This document shows positions 9,588-18,340 of a stretch of DNA of 64,000 bases, piece after piece (within the stretch, counting starts at the first letter, position 1; every line of letters starts with the position of its first letter). This DNA is from Clostridium ljungdahlii DSM 13528 (lineage in GTDB: Bacteria; Bacillota; Clostridia; Clostridiales; Clostridiaceae), in assembly GCF_000143685.1 (NCBI RefSeq), contig NC_014328.1, forward strand, positions 4,340,001 to 4,404,000. Reading direction: 5' to 3'. Under the pieces are notes generated by a model, which searched no databases, was not told the origin of the DNA, and saw only the letters and a list, made by a program, of their open reading frames with translations. Made by a program: the position numbers and the translations under genes.

Positions 9588-10344
9588 TGTTGTCATCACC
9601 TCCAAGAAGAGTTATAACTTCTATAATTTTATTAAAGAATTCTTTTCTAGTGTTATTACCTCTTACAAGCTCGCTGAAGATTCTTCCATCTTTAATAAAA
9701 AGTATTCTATGAGCATAGCTTGCTGTAAAAGAATCATGAGTAACCATAAGTATGGTAGTATTCAACTCCTTGTTTAAACTTTCAAATCTTTCAAGTACTA
9801 ATCTGGCTGATTTTGAATCCAGTGCTCCTGTTGGTTCATCTGCAAGTACCAAAGATGGATTAGTTACTATTGCTCTTGCTGAAGCAACTCTTTGTTTTTG
9901 TCCTCCTGACATCTGATAAGGATATTTATTTAATACTTGTCCTATTTCTAAATATTTAGCTACTGATTTTATTTTTTCATCTATTTCTGAAATTTTCTCG
10001 CCTTTTATTGTTAATGCTAAAGCAATATTCTCATAAGCTGTAAGAGTATCTAATAAGTTAAAGTCTTGAAATATAAATCCTAACTCATTTTGCCTAAACT
10101 TGTCCAATGCTTTTGATTTTAACCTGGTAATGTCACTATCATTTATTATTATCTTTCCCACAGTAACATTATCAATAGTTGATATACAGTTAAGTAATGT
10201 AGTTTTACCACTTCCTGAAGGTCCCATTATTCCAACAAACTCCCCTTCATCTACCTTAAAGCTGATATTATCTATAGCCTTTGTTACATTATCTTTACTA
10301 CCATAATACTTTTCAATTTTTTCTACACTTAATATATTTTGCAT
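9577..10344 (-). CDS. BceA-type ABC transporter ATPase
   Basis: 255 residues with Walker A GPSGSGKTT (41-49), a Q-loop (IFQDFNLLDTLTAYENIAL), signature MSGGQKQRV, Walker B LVLADEPTGALDS and the switch histidine in MVTHD. This is the MacB/LolD-like branch that pairs with FtsX-type permeases. It is the first gene of the four-gene module. GGGAG precedes its ATG. Confidence 0.93.
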   Translation of the reverse strand: MQNILSVEKIEKYYGSKDNVTKAIDNISFKVDEGEFVGIMGPSGSGKTTLLNCISTIDNVTVGKIIINDSDITRLKSKALDKFRQNELGFIFQDFNLLDTLTAYENIALALTIKGEKISEIDEKIKSVAKYLEIGQVLNKYPYQMSGGQKQRVASARAIVTNPSLVLADEPTGALDSKSARLVLERFESLNKELNTTILMVTHDSFTASYAHRILFIKDGRIFSELVRGNNTRKEFFNKIIEVITLLGGDDNNVF

Positions 10345-10399
10345 TTATAAATCTCCCTTTTTTCTTAGTACTATTCTAAACATTAATGATTTTGTTATC

Positions 10400-10416
10400 T
10401 GATGACATTACCATCA
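10400..10416 (-). promoter_or_regulatory. Dyad upstream of the bceAB-like genes
   Basis: TGATG-N7-CATCA lies about 55 bases before the ATPase start, inside the short gap to the next gene. Bce-type regulators bind inverted repeats at this distance, so it is a candidate operator. The sequence is not the textbook BceR site. Confidence 0.35.
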
Positions 10417-10443
10417 AGCGATTCAATTTTACATGTATATCAC

Positions 10444-11886
10444 TTAATCCGTTGTTTGTCTCACCGGTAATTGATACATTAATATAAATACCCATGATAT
10501 TATATAACCATACCTCGGTTGTTGCTCAGTAATTAAATAAAGCATCCCAAAACCACAAAATATTATATATAGCAAGTTTATTAGCTTATTATACAAATAT
10601 TGTTTTACATGAAATAATCGTTTATATATACACATCATTAAAATAATATATAACATTTGAGAATAAAAGAATAATACTATGCTCAAAGTAAATCTTGAAT
10701 TTAATATGCTAATCTCACCTGTAGACCAATATGCTCCTGAAAAATCACCACTTGACCATTGTCCTATAAATTTAACTATATAAAATCCAATTAATTCATA
10801 CAACGGTGTACTCGTCAATCTCTCCTTAATAATAGACTTACAAGCTGATTCAACCTTATCATAATTAAAATTATATTTTTCTGCTACTTGACTGTCTTCA
10901 TTATTCCACATACCTATAGCTTTAATATTTGTACCTTTTAAGGCAGAGGTCCATACAGCTGGTTCTCTTCCATGCCACAGCGAATATTCTGTTATATTCA
11001 ATCTTAACAATATGGTGTTAGTAGTGCCTAATGGAATTAAAAATGAAACTATTAATAATATACTTATAGTAATGCTTTTCCTATTTTGATAATAAATTAT
11101 TAAATAAGAAATGTACGCTATAATAATAACAATACCTACCATTCTAAAAAGATTACCTATACTTAATAATAGTCCTGAAACAAGAATCCACAGTGAACCC
11201 TTTTTATTTTTTATTACTAAAATGAATATGTAGATACTTCCTAAAAAAAATGTCATAGCTAAATTTTCTGAACAAATTACAGAATTATAAAATATAAATG
11301 CTGGAAATACACATGCTATAAAAGAAATTATGATTGATTCCTTTTTATTTCCGTATAATTCTATACTTATCAAATAAATAATATATACATTTATTGTTGA
11401 TAAAATTATGTTTATTAATTTAATTACCAATAAAGCATCTGGAAATACTTTAATTATCATTCCAAAATATAATGTTAATATTGTTAAATGGGGAAACCTG
11501 GCTATATAGCTTGTACCTTTAAAGACTGAGTAGTCTCCATATGCAAATTTTTGGCCACAATTATAAATTATTTCAAAATCTGAAAATGGTTTAACATCTA
11601 TTAATAAAATGTATAATAGCCTTAATGAAAATGCTAATAACAAAATTATTAATAATATTACTTTATCAGAATAACCTTTTTTCAAAAGTTTACAAATAAA
11701 GTATCCTATTAATGAACAAATCAAAAATAAAATTAAACTACTTATTATTAAGTATATTATATTTTTGAATGATAACTTTATAAGGCTTAAAAATGACATT
11801 CCTATACTTCCTAATATAATCATTAAAAAAAGAATTTTTAAAGATATATTCATGAAATTTGTAAACTTTTTTTTGATATAATTCAT
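10444..11886 (-). CDS. GT-C fold membrane glycosyltransferase (GT39/ArnT-like)
   Basis: 480 residues with about 11-12 membrane segments. The first external loop holds the acidic motif expected of GT-C enzymes (IDVKPFSDFEIIYNCGQ, about 95-111), followed by FPHLTILTLYFGM. GT-C enzymes move sugar from a polyprenyl-phosphate donor onto a lipid or protein outside the membrane. AAAGGAG lies six bases before the ATG. It is a single gene next to the structured repeats. The acceptor is unknown. Confidence 0.75.
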   Translation of the reverse strand: MNYIKKKFTNFMNISLKILFLMIILGSIGMSFLSLIKLSFKNIIYLIISSLILFLICSLIGYFICKLLKKGYSDKVILLIILLLAFSLRLLYILLIDVKPFSDFEIIYNCGQKFAYGDYSVFKGTSYIARFPHLTILTLYFGMIIKVFPDALLVIKLINIILSTINVYIIYLISIELYGNKKESIIISFIACVFPAFIFYNSVICSENLAMTFFLGSIYIFILVIKNKKGSLWILVSGLLLSIGNLFRMVGIVIIIAYISYLIIYYQNRKSITISILLIVSFLIPLGTTNTILLRLNITEYSLWHGREPAVWTSALKGTNIKAIGMWNNEDSQVAEKYNFNYDKVESACKSIIKERLTSTPLYELIGFYIVKFIGQWSSGDFSGAYWSTGEISILNSRFTLSIVLFFYSQMLYIILMMCIYKRLFHVKQYLYNKLINLLYIIFCGFGMLYLITEQQPRYGYIISWVFILMYQLPVRQTTD

Positions 11887-11916
11887 ACCGCACTCCTTTG
11901 CAATATTATTGATAAT

Positions 11917-12113
11917 TTATCCGATCACTACCATTGCTAACACCCCCATCGCACACAGCGAAAGCAACTATCACCAAATCAAATATTTGGGATATCTGCT
12001 TTTCTATCAAAGTGAGGAATAAGCACTGCTACGCGCCTGGATAAGTTCTTCTAAGGTTCAGCTGGAGAAAGTCATTCTTATAAGCAAACTCCATCTGAAC
12101 CTAAGAATCACTT
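11917..12113 (-). repeat. Structured two-hairpin repeat, copy A (divergent, expanded)
   Basis: Read on the reverse strand it runs from about TGATTCTTAGG to GATCGGATAA. It shares with copies B-D the blocks CTTAGAA, CTTATCCAGG, CGTAGCAG and GGTAGTGATCGGATAA. Hairpin 1 keeps GGTTCAG/CTGAACC with a longer loop. Hairpin 2 is enlarged by about 60 bases containing extra stems. Arm sequences differ from the other copies but still pair. Confidence 0.75.
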
Positions 12114-12255
12114 GATATAATACTTTCATTTTGAGATATTAACTAGCACTATTAACGTCATTTCATGTAACTTATTTTATAAGATTCTATTTATATCATC
12201 AATTGAACTATATTTCATTAACATTACATTTTTGTTATATTATTTTCTTTAACAT

Positions 12256-12386
12256 AAACAGAGTTCTTAACATCAGATGGAGTTTTGACTCCACCTGATG
12301 CTTAGAAATCGTTATCCAGGGACGTAGCTGCTCTTTACTCCAACTTAAAGAAGTTGGAGTATTAGAGAAGGTAGTCATCGGATAAA
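12256..12386 (+). repeat. Structured two-hairpin repeat, copy B
   Basis: It starts AAACAGAGTTCTT. Hairpin 1 has a TGGAGT-TTTG-ACTCCA tip (about 12270-12302). The conserved linker TTAGAAATCGTTATCCAGG follows. Hairpin 2 has an ACTCCAACTT-AAAG-AAGTTGGAGT core (about 12338-12361), and the end is CATCGGATAA, which pairs with TTATCC. It is nearly identical to copy C; together they flank the amidase gene as direct repeats. Confidence 0.85.
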
Positions 12387-12458
12387 TATAGGTCTGCGGC
12401 ACTAATTTCTTAATGCCGCAGACCTATGTTATAGATGTTCAACCTTAATATAAAATTC

Positions 12459-13610
12459 TTAATTCCTCATGTGTATGAGAAAAAATCTTATATTTTTATT
12501 TCCCCAACCTAAATCCCAGGGTACATGATACCTATCTGTGGTATGGGAGTTAACCAAAGGGTAATTGTGAGAATCAAATCCCGTTACTATTGCAAAATGA
12601 TCTATATTACCTCTGCCTTTCTCATAAGCTATCAAATCACCTATCTTTAACTTACTAAATACTCCATTAGATGTATTTGATATATTAGCAGTTAACTGAT
12701 CAAAAGTTCCAATCTTTATAACACTTCCCCTTCCACTGCGTAACAAATAATTTTTTAATCCATCTGCATTTGACCAAGCTCTTGTACCTGGATGCCATTC
12801 ACCGTTGGTACGCATGGCACCTCCTTCTTTATCTCCCAATACTTGAGATATAAAATTAGTACAGTCTCCCCCTGCTCCATTATAATCATCATATTTCCTA
12901 TTATACTTAAAGTTATTGCTATTTCCCCAAGCTATACCACAATACTTGTCAGCATAAGCCACTGCATTTTTCCTGTCATAAACCATTCTCCTTTTACCGC
13001 TGAAATTATTGGAATATTTTCTTGAAGAACTTATGTTATTATTTAATGCTGCTGTATAAAGTTGAAGAGAATCTTCAAAGCAATCAGTGTACCAGTCACT
13101 AAGTACAAGCCATTTTCCATCTTTTTTTACTACACTTGCCGTATGGCGTATACCTACTCCAAATGAATTTAATGGACTAGCTTCATCATTTTTATATTTA
13201 TAATCAAACTTATAACTTTCTGCAATAACTAATCTTACTGTGCTACCGTGAGGTATAGCTTTTCTTAAATTTATAGTAGATTTAATATCTTTAAATTCTA
13301 TATTTCTTTTGCTGCACCAATCCTTCAAGTATTTAGCTCTTTTTACTTCATGCTCTAATGCATATTTACCGCTTGGTCTAGATGTATCATAGTAATTATT
13401 CAATGTTGAATAATCACCGGTTTTAAGAGCATCACACCGAAAATTATATATTTTTTGAATTTCTGCACTTATCTCTTCCTTATTTATACTTTCCCTAGAC
13501 TTGCATATTGAACATTTAAGTATAGGGATCGTTAAGAATATAAATATTAAAGTTATGTATTTTAACAATGACATAACTTTAATTTTCTTCATCACATGAT
13601 TTAATCTCAC
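12459..13610 (-). CDS. Secreted/membrane-anchored protein with C-terminal amidase domain (amidase_6 type)
   Basis: 383 residues from a GTG start with AGGAGG nine bases upstream. A hydrophobic N-terminal segment (about 13-32, ending near a cysteine) acts as signal peptide or anchor. The middle (about 45-200) is a stalk-like domain of unknown type. The C-terminal ~155 residues carry the papain-like amidase_6 pattern: RKNAVAYADKY, then GGDCTNFISQV (catalytic Cys), HPGTRAWSN, DHFAIVTG (His) and NSHTTDRYH. Such proteins probably cut cell-wall peptide bonds. Repeat copies B and C flank the gene. Confidence 0.8.
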   Translation of the reverse strand: MRLNHVMKKIKVMSLLKYITLIFIFLTIPILKCSICKSRESINKEEISAEIQKIYNFRCDALKTGDYSTLNNYYDTSRPSGKYALEHEVKRAKYLKDWCSKRNIEFKDIKSTINLRKAIPHGSTVRLVIAESYKFDYKYKNDEASPLNSFGVGIRHTASVVKKDGKWLVLSDWYTDCFEDSLQLYTAALNNNISSSRKYSNNFSGKRRMVYDRKNAVAYADKYCGIAWGNSNNFKYNRKYDDYNGAGGDCTNFISQVLGDKEGGAMRTNGEWHPGTRAWSNADGLKNYLLRSGRGSVIKIGTFDQLTANISNTSNGVFSKLKIGDLIAYEKGRGNIDHFAIVTGFDSHNYPLVNSHTTDRYHVPWDLGWGNKNIRFFLIHMRN

Positions 13611-13660
13611 GAGTAGTCTCCTCCTAAAAGATGGCTTAACAATTTGCCCATTATTTTAAT

Positions 13661-13790
13661 AAACAGAGTTCTTGGCATCAGATGGAGTTTTGACTCCACC
13701 TGATGCTTAGAAATCGTTATCCAGGGACGTAGCTGATCTTTACTCCAACTTAAAGAAGTTGGAGTATTAGATCAGGTAGTCATCGGATAA
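13661..13790 (+). repeat. Structured two-hairpin repeat, copy C
   Basis: 130 bases. Hairpin 1 is GCATCAGATGGAGT / ACTCCACCTGATGC with a four-base loop. Hairpin 2 is TGATCT..ACTCCAACTT / AAGTTGGAGT..AGATCA. The outer TTATCC / GGATAA closes the second domain. It differs from copy B at only a few positions. Confidence 0.85.
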
Positions 13791-13902
13791 AAACCTTCAT
13801 ATATATGATTAGGAATTTATCATAAAATCATGTGATAAATATATTTCCAAATTTGTGTAAAATTTTGTATTTCATCCTACTTAATACCAAGTATAGCGCT
13901 AT

Positions 13903-14034
13903 TTAATGATGTCTATCTTTGTTATTTAAGTATTTAATTATATTAATCATAATTTTTATAAAAGCAAATGTTATACCTTCCAATACAATTAATCCACTTG
14001 CAATAATTAAAACTATTCCTACGCTTTGTGACAA
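13903..14034 (-). CDS. 43-residue single-pass membrane peptide (paralogue 1)
   Basis: The frame runs from TTG (14034) to TAA. A stop codon lies directly upstream in frame, so TTG is the only sensible start; GGAG is nine bases before it. The peptide has a hydrophobic helix (about 6-32) followed by a polar, basic tail (KYLNNKDRHH). It shares the block FIKIMINI-x-KY-x-N-x-K with the 43-residue peptide at 15151-15282, and both have exactly the same length. The size and layout recall membrane toxins of type I toxin-antitoxin systems, but no antitoxin RNA could be shown. Confidence 0.65.
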   Translation of the reverse strand: MSQSVGIVLIIASGLIVLEGITFAFIKIMINIIKYLNNKDRHH

Positions 14035-14203
14035 TCAATATCACTCCTTCTAATTTAAACATATCTATTATTATAACCATTTATAAAAAATATTTTTTCT
14101 TTGCGTCTTAAGTTTTAAAAGTGGTATACCACATTGAAAATGGACAGATTGAAATTGTTCAATATAAGATATGCTATGAAAAATAAGAATTTTTAGTAAC
14201 TTA

Positions 14204-14243
14204 AAGAAGACTGGGCATGGAGAATACCTAGTCTTCTTTTTTA
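14204..14243 (+). terminator. Bidirectional terminator-like hairpin
   Basis: AAGAAGACT (14204-14212) pairs with AGTCTTCTT (14230-14238), followed by TTTT on the forward strand. It lies about 60 bases beyond the end of the DUF2935 gene and could end its reverse-strand transcript. Confidence 0.55.
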
Positions 14244-14303
14244 TAATATTGAACCTTCTACAAACTATGCATATGTAGCTTTGTAAGGTGTACAAAAGTA
14301 TAT

Positions 14304-15068
14304 TTAACATTTTTTGCTTTTCATATAATTATTAATTTTATCCAGATAGTATTTATGCTCTCTAATCATATGGTCTGGAAGGAGAGGATTTAATGTACCT
14401 ATTGCCATAACCTCACAACTGGATCTCAATTTTAATATTTCTTGTAAATATAGGATAAATTTTTTCATTACTTTTTCTATTTCTTCAATCAAGAGCATTA
14501 GAGCATCATTGCCTGATTCACTTTGCATCATCATCATTTGTAATTCATTACCTTTCACTGACAACATATCAAATTTCATCTTAAATTCAAGTGCTTCAGC
14601 GCTAAGAATTGATTCAGTAGGATCTAAAAATGAAGCATAAGCCGAGGCATGACCTGAACTATCAGATATCCACTTATTTAATAACTCTATAAAATGTATA
14701 GGATCTTGAATACTTTTTAAATAATCTTCTGGATACATAAGTTGAAGTCTAAATTCCATAGCTTCATTTATTTGATGACTAATAAGAGTTGGCGGCAAAT
14801 TCATCTCTAATTTACAGGTCAAAAGACCTTTAAGTATACTTACTTTAAAATTTATGAAGTCATTAACAGCTTCAATTAAACCAGGTGTATTTTCATTAAA
14901 ATTGTCTTTGCTTTCAATTTTGTCCATAGTTTTCTGAAAAAAGTTTCTAAAAATTATTGTTTTCTGAATATATGGCACTTCTTTAGATGTTAATGCACTA
15001 TTTTGAAATATAGCATGGTCTCTCATTATACCTGTCCAAAATAATAAATCTTGTTTTTCATTAGGCAA
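14304..15068 (-). CDS. DUF2935 family protein
   Basis: About 254 residues. The best start is TTG at 15068, seven bases after GGAGG. It begins PNEKQDLLFWTGIMRDHAIF, the typical DUF2935 opening with an H in the first helix. The protein is all-helical and has two related halves (DHAIF near the start; HASAYASFLDP near 115), as in ferritin-like two-domain members of this family. Histidines and glutamates could bind metal. The function is unknown. It is flanked on both sides by genes for the paralogous 43-residue membrane peptides, all on the same strand. Confidence 0.75.
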   Translation of the reverse strand: MPNEKQDLLFWTGIMRDHAIFQNSALTSKEVPYIQKTIIFRNFFQKTMDKIESKDNFNENTPGLIEAVNDFINFKVSILKGLLTCKLEMNLPPTLISHQINEAMEFRLQLMYPEDYLKSIQDPIHFIELLNKWISDSSGHASAYASFLDPTESILSAEALEFKMKFDMLSVKGNELQMMMMQSESGNDALMLLIEEIEKVMKKFILYLQEILKLRSSCEVMAIGTLNPLLPDHMIREHKYYLDKINNYMKSKKC

Positions 15069-15150
15069 AAAGCTCCCTCCATACAATTTTCATAATCTAC
15101 ATTTAGTTTATGTATGTTCTTCAATATTGTTACCATAAAACTTATCCATT

Positions 15151-15282
15151 CTAATATGACCCATTTTTTTCATTCACATATTTCGTAATATTAATCATAA
15201 TTTTTATAAATACAGCCATTATTGTTCCAATTGTAATTAATCCACCTATAGTAATTAAAAATATCTGTAAACCTCGCGACAT
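15151..15282 (-). CDS. 43-residue single-pass membrane peptide (paralogue 2)
   Basis: ATG (15282) to TAG, with GGAGTGAG ten bases upstream. One hydrophobic helix (about 6-33) is followed by a polar tail (KYVNEKNGSY). It is homologous to the peptide at 13903-14034: the central run FIKIMINI is identical and the lengths are equal. It lies 82 bases upstream of the DUF2935 gene on the same strand. It is too short for routine gene calling, but the good ribosome site and the paralogue argue that it is real. Confidence 0.7.
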   Translation of the reverse strand: MSRGLQIFLITIGGLITIGTIMAVFIKIMINITKYVNEKNGSY

Positions 15283-15383
15283 CTAATCTCACTCCTCTTC
15301 CTAAAATTCAATATTATTTTTATTATTATCACATATTAACTAATATATACACTTACCTCTGTTAGTAAAGGAGTAATACTATT

Positions 15384-15815
15384 ATGGCAATAATTAAAAT
15401 TATAGCTATGCCGACAAAATCTAATTCATCATTTATTCCAATAATTTATTTGCTATATCATTTGAATAAGGCATCAATATTCTCCTATGGTATAAAAGGC
15501 GAGAAAAAAGTTGGCCAAAAAGGAGGAGTTTACTATAAAAACTTTTACAATCCATGTAAACAATCCCGGAGACATGTATACACTTTGAGTTGTTATTTAA
15601 AAGAGAATCAACTTGGACATTTGTGGATTCAACCTATAGTAGTATTCACAATAAGATGGAGTTCAAGACTAAAAGTACCTACAAATTCTACTCCTGTTAT
15701 GAAAGTAAATGAATTACTTTCATTTATAGATAATTTTAAAAGTAAAAATAGAACTATTTCACATGAAGAAATCAAAAAATTAGAGACAATTATTGATACC
15801 AAGATAGATTTATAA
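15384..15815 (+). pseudogene. Internally deleted NERD-domain protein
   Basis: 143 residues. After a short hydrophobic N-terminus comes GIKGEKKV, the usual opening of a NERD (nuclease-related) domain. The next residues jump to GGVYYKNFYNPCKQSRRHVY and LWIQPIVVFT, which belong to the end of the domain. The middle, including the catalytic E-x-K segment expected in the family, is missing. The C-terminal tail (TPVMKVNELLSFIDNF) is typical. AAAGGAG precedes the ATG, so a short product may still be made, but nuclease activity is unlikely. Confidence 0.65.
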
Positions 15816-15842
15816 TTGTTTACATAATATGGATAAACTACA

Positions 15843-15869
15843 GAAAAAAGCCGGTTATTTTAACCGGCT
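15843..15869 (-). terminator. Terminator of the ABC-F gene
   Basis: On the reverse strand AGCCGGTTA-AAA-TAACCGGCT is followed directly by TTTTT. This is a strong intrinsic terminator just after the ABC-F stop codon. Confidence 0.88.
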
Positions 15870-15876
15870 CTAATAC

Positions 15877-17421
15877 TCACGCTTTCCAGTCTTCACAATT
15901 CCATACATTCGTTACAATGTCTTCATAAAACTCTGGTTCATGGCACACTAAAATTATGCTGCCGTCATATTCCTTTAAAGCACGCTTAAGCTCATCTTTA
16001 GCATAGATATCTAAGTGATTAGTTGGTTCATCCAAAACTAATATATTGGTTGGTTTATTGATGATCTTGCACAATCTAACTTTGGCCTGTTCTCCTCCAC
16101 TCAATATATTAATAGGACTGTCTATGTGCTGTCTTGTGAGTCCGCATTTAGCAAGGTCACTTCTAACCTCAGTTTGGGTCAAATCAGAAAAAGTCTTCCA
16201 AACATCATATAAAACCGTATGGGTATTACTTTCTGCAACTTCCTGCTCAAAGTAGCCTATTTTTTTATAGTCACTTAAAACTACTTTACCATTTACAGGT
16301 TTTAATAATCCAAGCAAACTTTTTAATAGAGTTGTTTTTCCTAAGCCATTGGCTCCAGTTATTGCAATTTTTTCTCCTCTTTTCATTTTTAGATTTAGAG
16401 GTCTGCTTAAAGGCTTATCATATCCAATAACTAAATTGCTGGCTCTAAAAATTACACTTTCCGGCATTTTTACACTTTTAAAATTAAAGCGAGGTTTTAT
16501 AAGGTTCTTTTTAATTTCTATTCTTTCAATTTTACTTAGCTTTTTTTCTCTTGCCTTTGCTTGTTTTGCCGTTGCAGCTCTCGCTTTATTTTTTCTCACA
16601 TAATCTTCAAGCTTTGCAATTTCATTTTGCTGCTCTTTGTATTCAATCTGCAGCTGCTGTTTTCTTATTTCATAAAGCCTGAGAAAATAATCATAATTTC
16701 CGTGATATCTAGTTAAGATTTTGTGTTCAAGGTGATATATTACATTGACAACGCTGTTTAAAAAGCTGTTATCATGGGATATCAATATAAAGGCATTCTC
16801 ATAATTTATTAAATAGCTTTTTAACCATTCTATATGTTCTTCATCCAGGTGGTTAGTAGGCTCATCTAATAACAAAATGTCTGGTGCTTCAAGTAAAAGC
16901 TTAGCAAGTAAAACCTTTGTTCTTTGTCCACCGCTTAAATCTGAAACGTCTTTATCTAAAAGTTCTCTAATCCCAAGACCTGCTGCTGTAGATTGTATTT
17001 TTGAATTAATACTGTAAAAGTTGTTTTTGTCTAAAGTTTCTTGCATATTTGATAACTTATTGAGAGCTTTGGATAATTCCTTTTCATCCATAGTACCAAG
17101 CTTGTTGCATAAGTCACTTATTTTTTTCTCTATATCAAATAACTTTGAAAATGCGCCCTTTAAAGTGTCTAGTGTAGTATTTCCTTTTTTTAGATCAACA
17201 TGCTGATCCATATAGCCTATGCTAAATTTAGGATTCCATTGAATTGTACCATCATCTGGCAGAAGCTCTCCCGTAATAATTTTCATAAAGGTTGACTTAC
17301 CTTCCCCATTAGCACCAATAAGACCAATATGCTCTCCTCTTAATAGTTTAAAAGATGTATTTTTAAATAATACTCTTTCACCAAATGAATGGCTCATATT
17401 TTCAACTGTTAAAATACTCAT
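15877..17421 (-). CDS. ABC-F family ATPase (YfmM-like)
   Basis: 514 residues and no membrane segments. Two ATPase domains: Walker A GANGEGKST and GANGLGKTT, signatures LSGGQRTKV and LSGGEQAKV, and both Walker B blocks read LLDEPTNHLD or VLDEPTNHLD. Between them is a charged linker (about 240-310, ENK-rich, RKNKARAATAKQAKAREKK), the ABC-F ribosome-contacting region. The ends of the protein (ILTVENMSHSFGERVLF and VTNVWNCEDW) resemble Bacillus YfmM. ABC-F proteins act on the ribosome in translation or antibiotic protection; resistance is possible but not shown here. Confidence 0.9.
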   Translation of the reverse strand: MSILTVENMSHSFGERVLFKNTSFKLLRGEHIGLIGANGEGKSTFMKIITGELLPDDGTIQWNPKFSIGYMDQHVDLKKGNTTLDTLKGAFSKLFDIEKKISDLCNKLGTMDEKELSKALNKLSNMQETLDKNNFYSINSKIQSTAAGLGIRELLDKDVSDLSGGQRTKVLLAKLLLEAPDILLLDEPTNHLDEEHIEWLKSYLINYENAFILISHDNSFLNSVVNVIYHLEHKILTRYHGNYDYFLRLYEIRKQQLQIEYKEQQNEIAKLEDYVRKNKARAATAKQAKAREKKLSKIERIEIKKNLIKPRFNFKSVKMPESVIFRASNLVIGYDKPLSRPLNLKMKRGEKIAITGANGLGKTTLLKSLLGLLKPVNGKVVLSDYKKIGYFEQEVAESNTHTVLYDVWKTFSDLTQTEVRSDLAKCGLTRQHIDSPINILSGGEQAKVRLCKIINKPTNILVLDEPTNHLDIYAKDELKRALKEYDGSIILVCHEPEFYEDIVTNVWNCEDWKA

Positions 17422-17594
17422 TATTTATTTACTTCCTTTATCTATGTATTTCCAATCTAATATATTATGCGCTTTTAAAGCATATCATTTCATGCTATAA
17501 ATACTCAAGCTCATAAATATTTCTGTATTATATGTGACTATATAGCTAAACAGCCTCAACTATATTCAATTGTTTAGCTATAGTAAAATAAAAC

Positions 17595-17636
17595 AACGGT
17601 ATATTAGCATACTTTTTTATGCTAATATACCGTTTT
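17595..17636 (-). terminator. Terminator after the CD3324-like gene
   Basis: AACGGTATATTAGCATA pairs with TATGCTAATATACCGTT, a long near-perfect stem with a short T-rich loop and T-rich flanks on both sides. It sits only a few bases after the reverse-strand stop codon at 17640. Confidence 0.8.
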
Positions 17637-17639
17637 ACG

Positions 17640-17915
17640 TTAACCATGTTTTTTTTGTTTTCTGATTATTCTTCTAATACTATTTTCTGTTAAATAATAT
17701 TGTTTAGATAAGCTTTTAACAGATATTCCTGTACAATACTTATTAAAAATTTCTTTATTCCTTATATAAAGATACTTTTTGGTTTCAGTATTTTCTCCCC
17801 AGGATTTTTTATTTTCATTTTTCCTAGGAATATAAATATATCCACCATCAGTATATTTTTGAATTTCTTGAATTATACATTCTGGTAATACACTCTGTGC
17901 CTTTTCATATTTCAT
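17640..17915 (-). CDS. CD3324-type small helix-turn-helix protein
   Basis: 91 residues. The N-terminal part has the pattern of this clostridial family (ASVLPE-like opening, IQEIQKYTDGGYIYIPRK, about 14-32, then a conserved W). The C-terminal half is a helix-turn-helix (GISVKSLSKQYYLTENSIRRIIRKQKK). It is probably a DNA-binding regulator related to Mor-type activators. The target is unknown; it is a single gene ending in a strong terminator. Confidence 0.75.
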   Translation of the reverse strand: MKYEKAQSVLPECIIQEIQKYTDGGYIYIPRKNENKKSWGENTETKKYLYIRNKEIFNKYCTGISVKSLSKQYYLTENSIRRIIRKQKKHG

Positions 17916-18083
17916 AAGTCATCTGCTCCAATCTACATTTACTTTGTAAATAATGAAGCAAAGACTGAACAAAACATGTAAAAACTAAATTGATAAATTT
18001 ATAGGGTCGCTAATTAACTTATACACTACTCATAATGATTTGAAAATGTCATTTTGAAACATACATAAATTAAGTTTAACATT

Positions 18084-18163
18084 ATTTTCCCTGCAGCTCC
18101 AAACAAAATTTTTCCATGTTTTTACAATCTTTGCATGGAGCTAACTCTTATAACTAAAATCAT
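18084..18163 (-). pseudogene. Remnant of a small Cys-rich protein
   Basis: In one reverse frame the end reads LAPCKDCKNMEKFCLELQGK then stop. ATG at 18163, with GGGGGAA before it, opens a different frame that ends after 13 codons. A frameshift near 18145 would join the two into a ~26-residue CxxC protein. I read this as a decayed gene or a sequencing-scale frameshift. The function is unknown. Confidence 0.3.
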
Positions 18164-18340
18164 TATAAATTCCCCCTTTTTTCCTTAATCTACTAATTGT
18201 ATATTTACAATAATTATTCTATGAACTCATACATCATGAAAACTATTGAAGATTTCAAATACAATCAAATTAAGTATAATATAAACTCCAACATTTTCAA
18301 AGCTTTAATTTAAGATGACTTCAATAAGAAATATTAAATT

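Noticed and set aside
14071..14310. 79-codon reverse frame between the first 43-residue peptide and the DUF2935 gene
   Set aside because: Spans the terminator hairpin and overlaps the DUF2935 stop; no ribosome site and no recognisable pattern.
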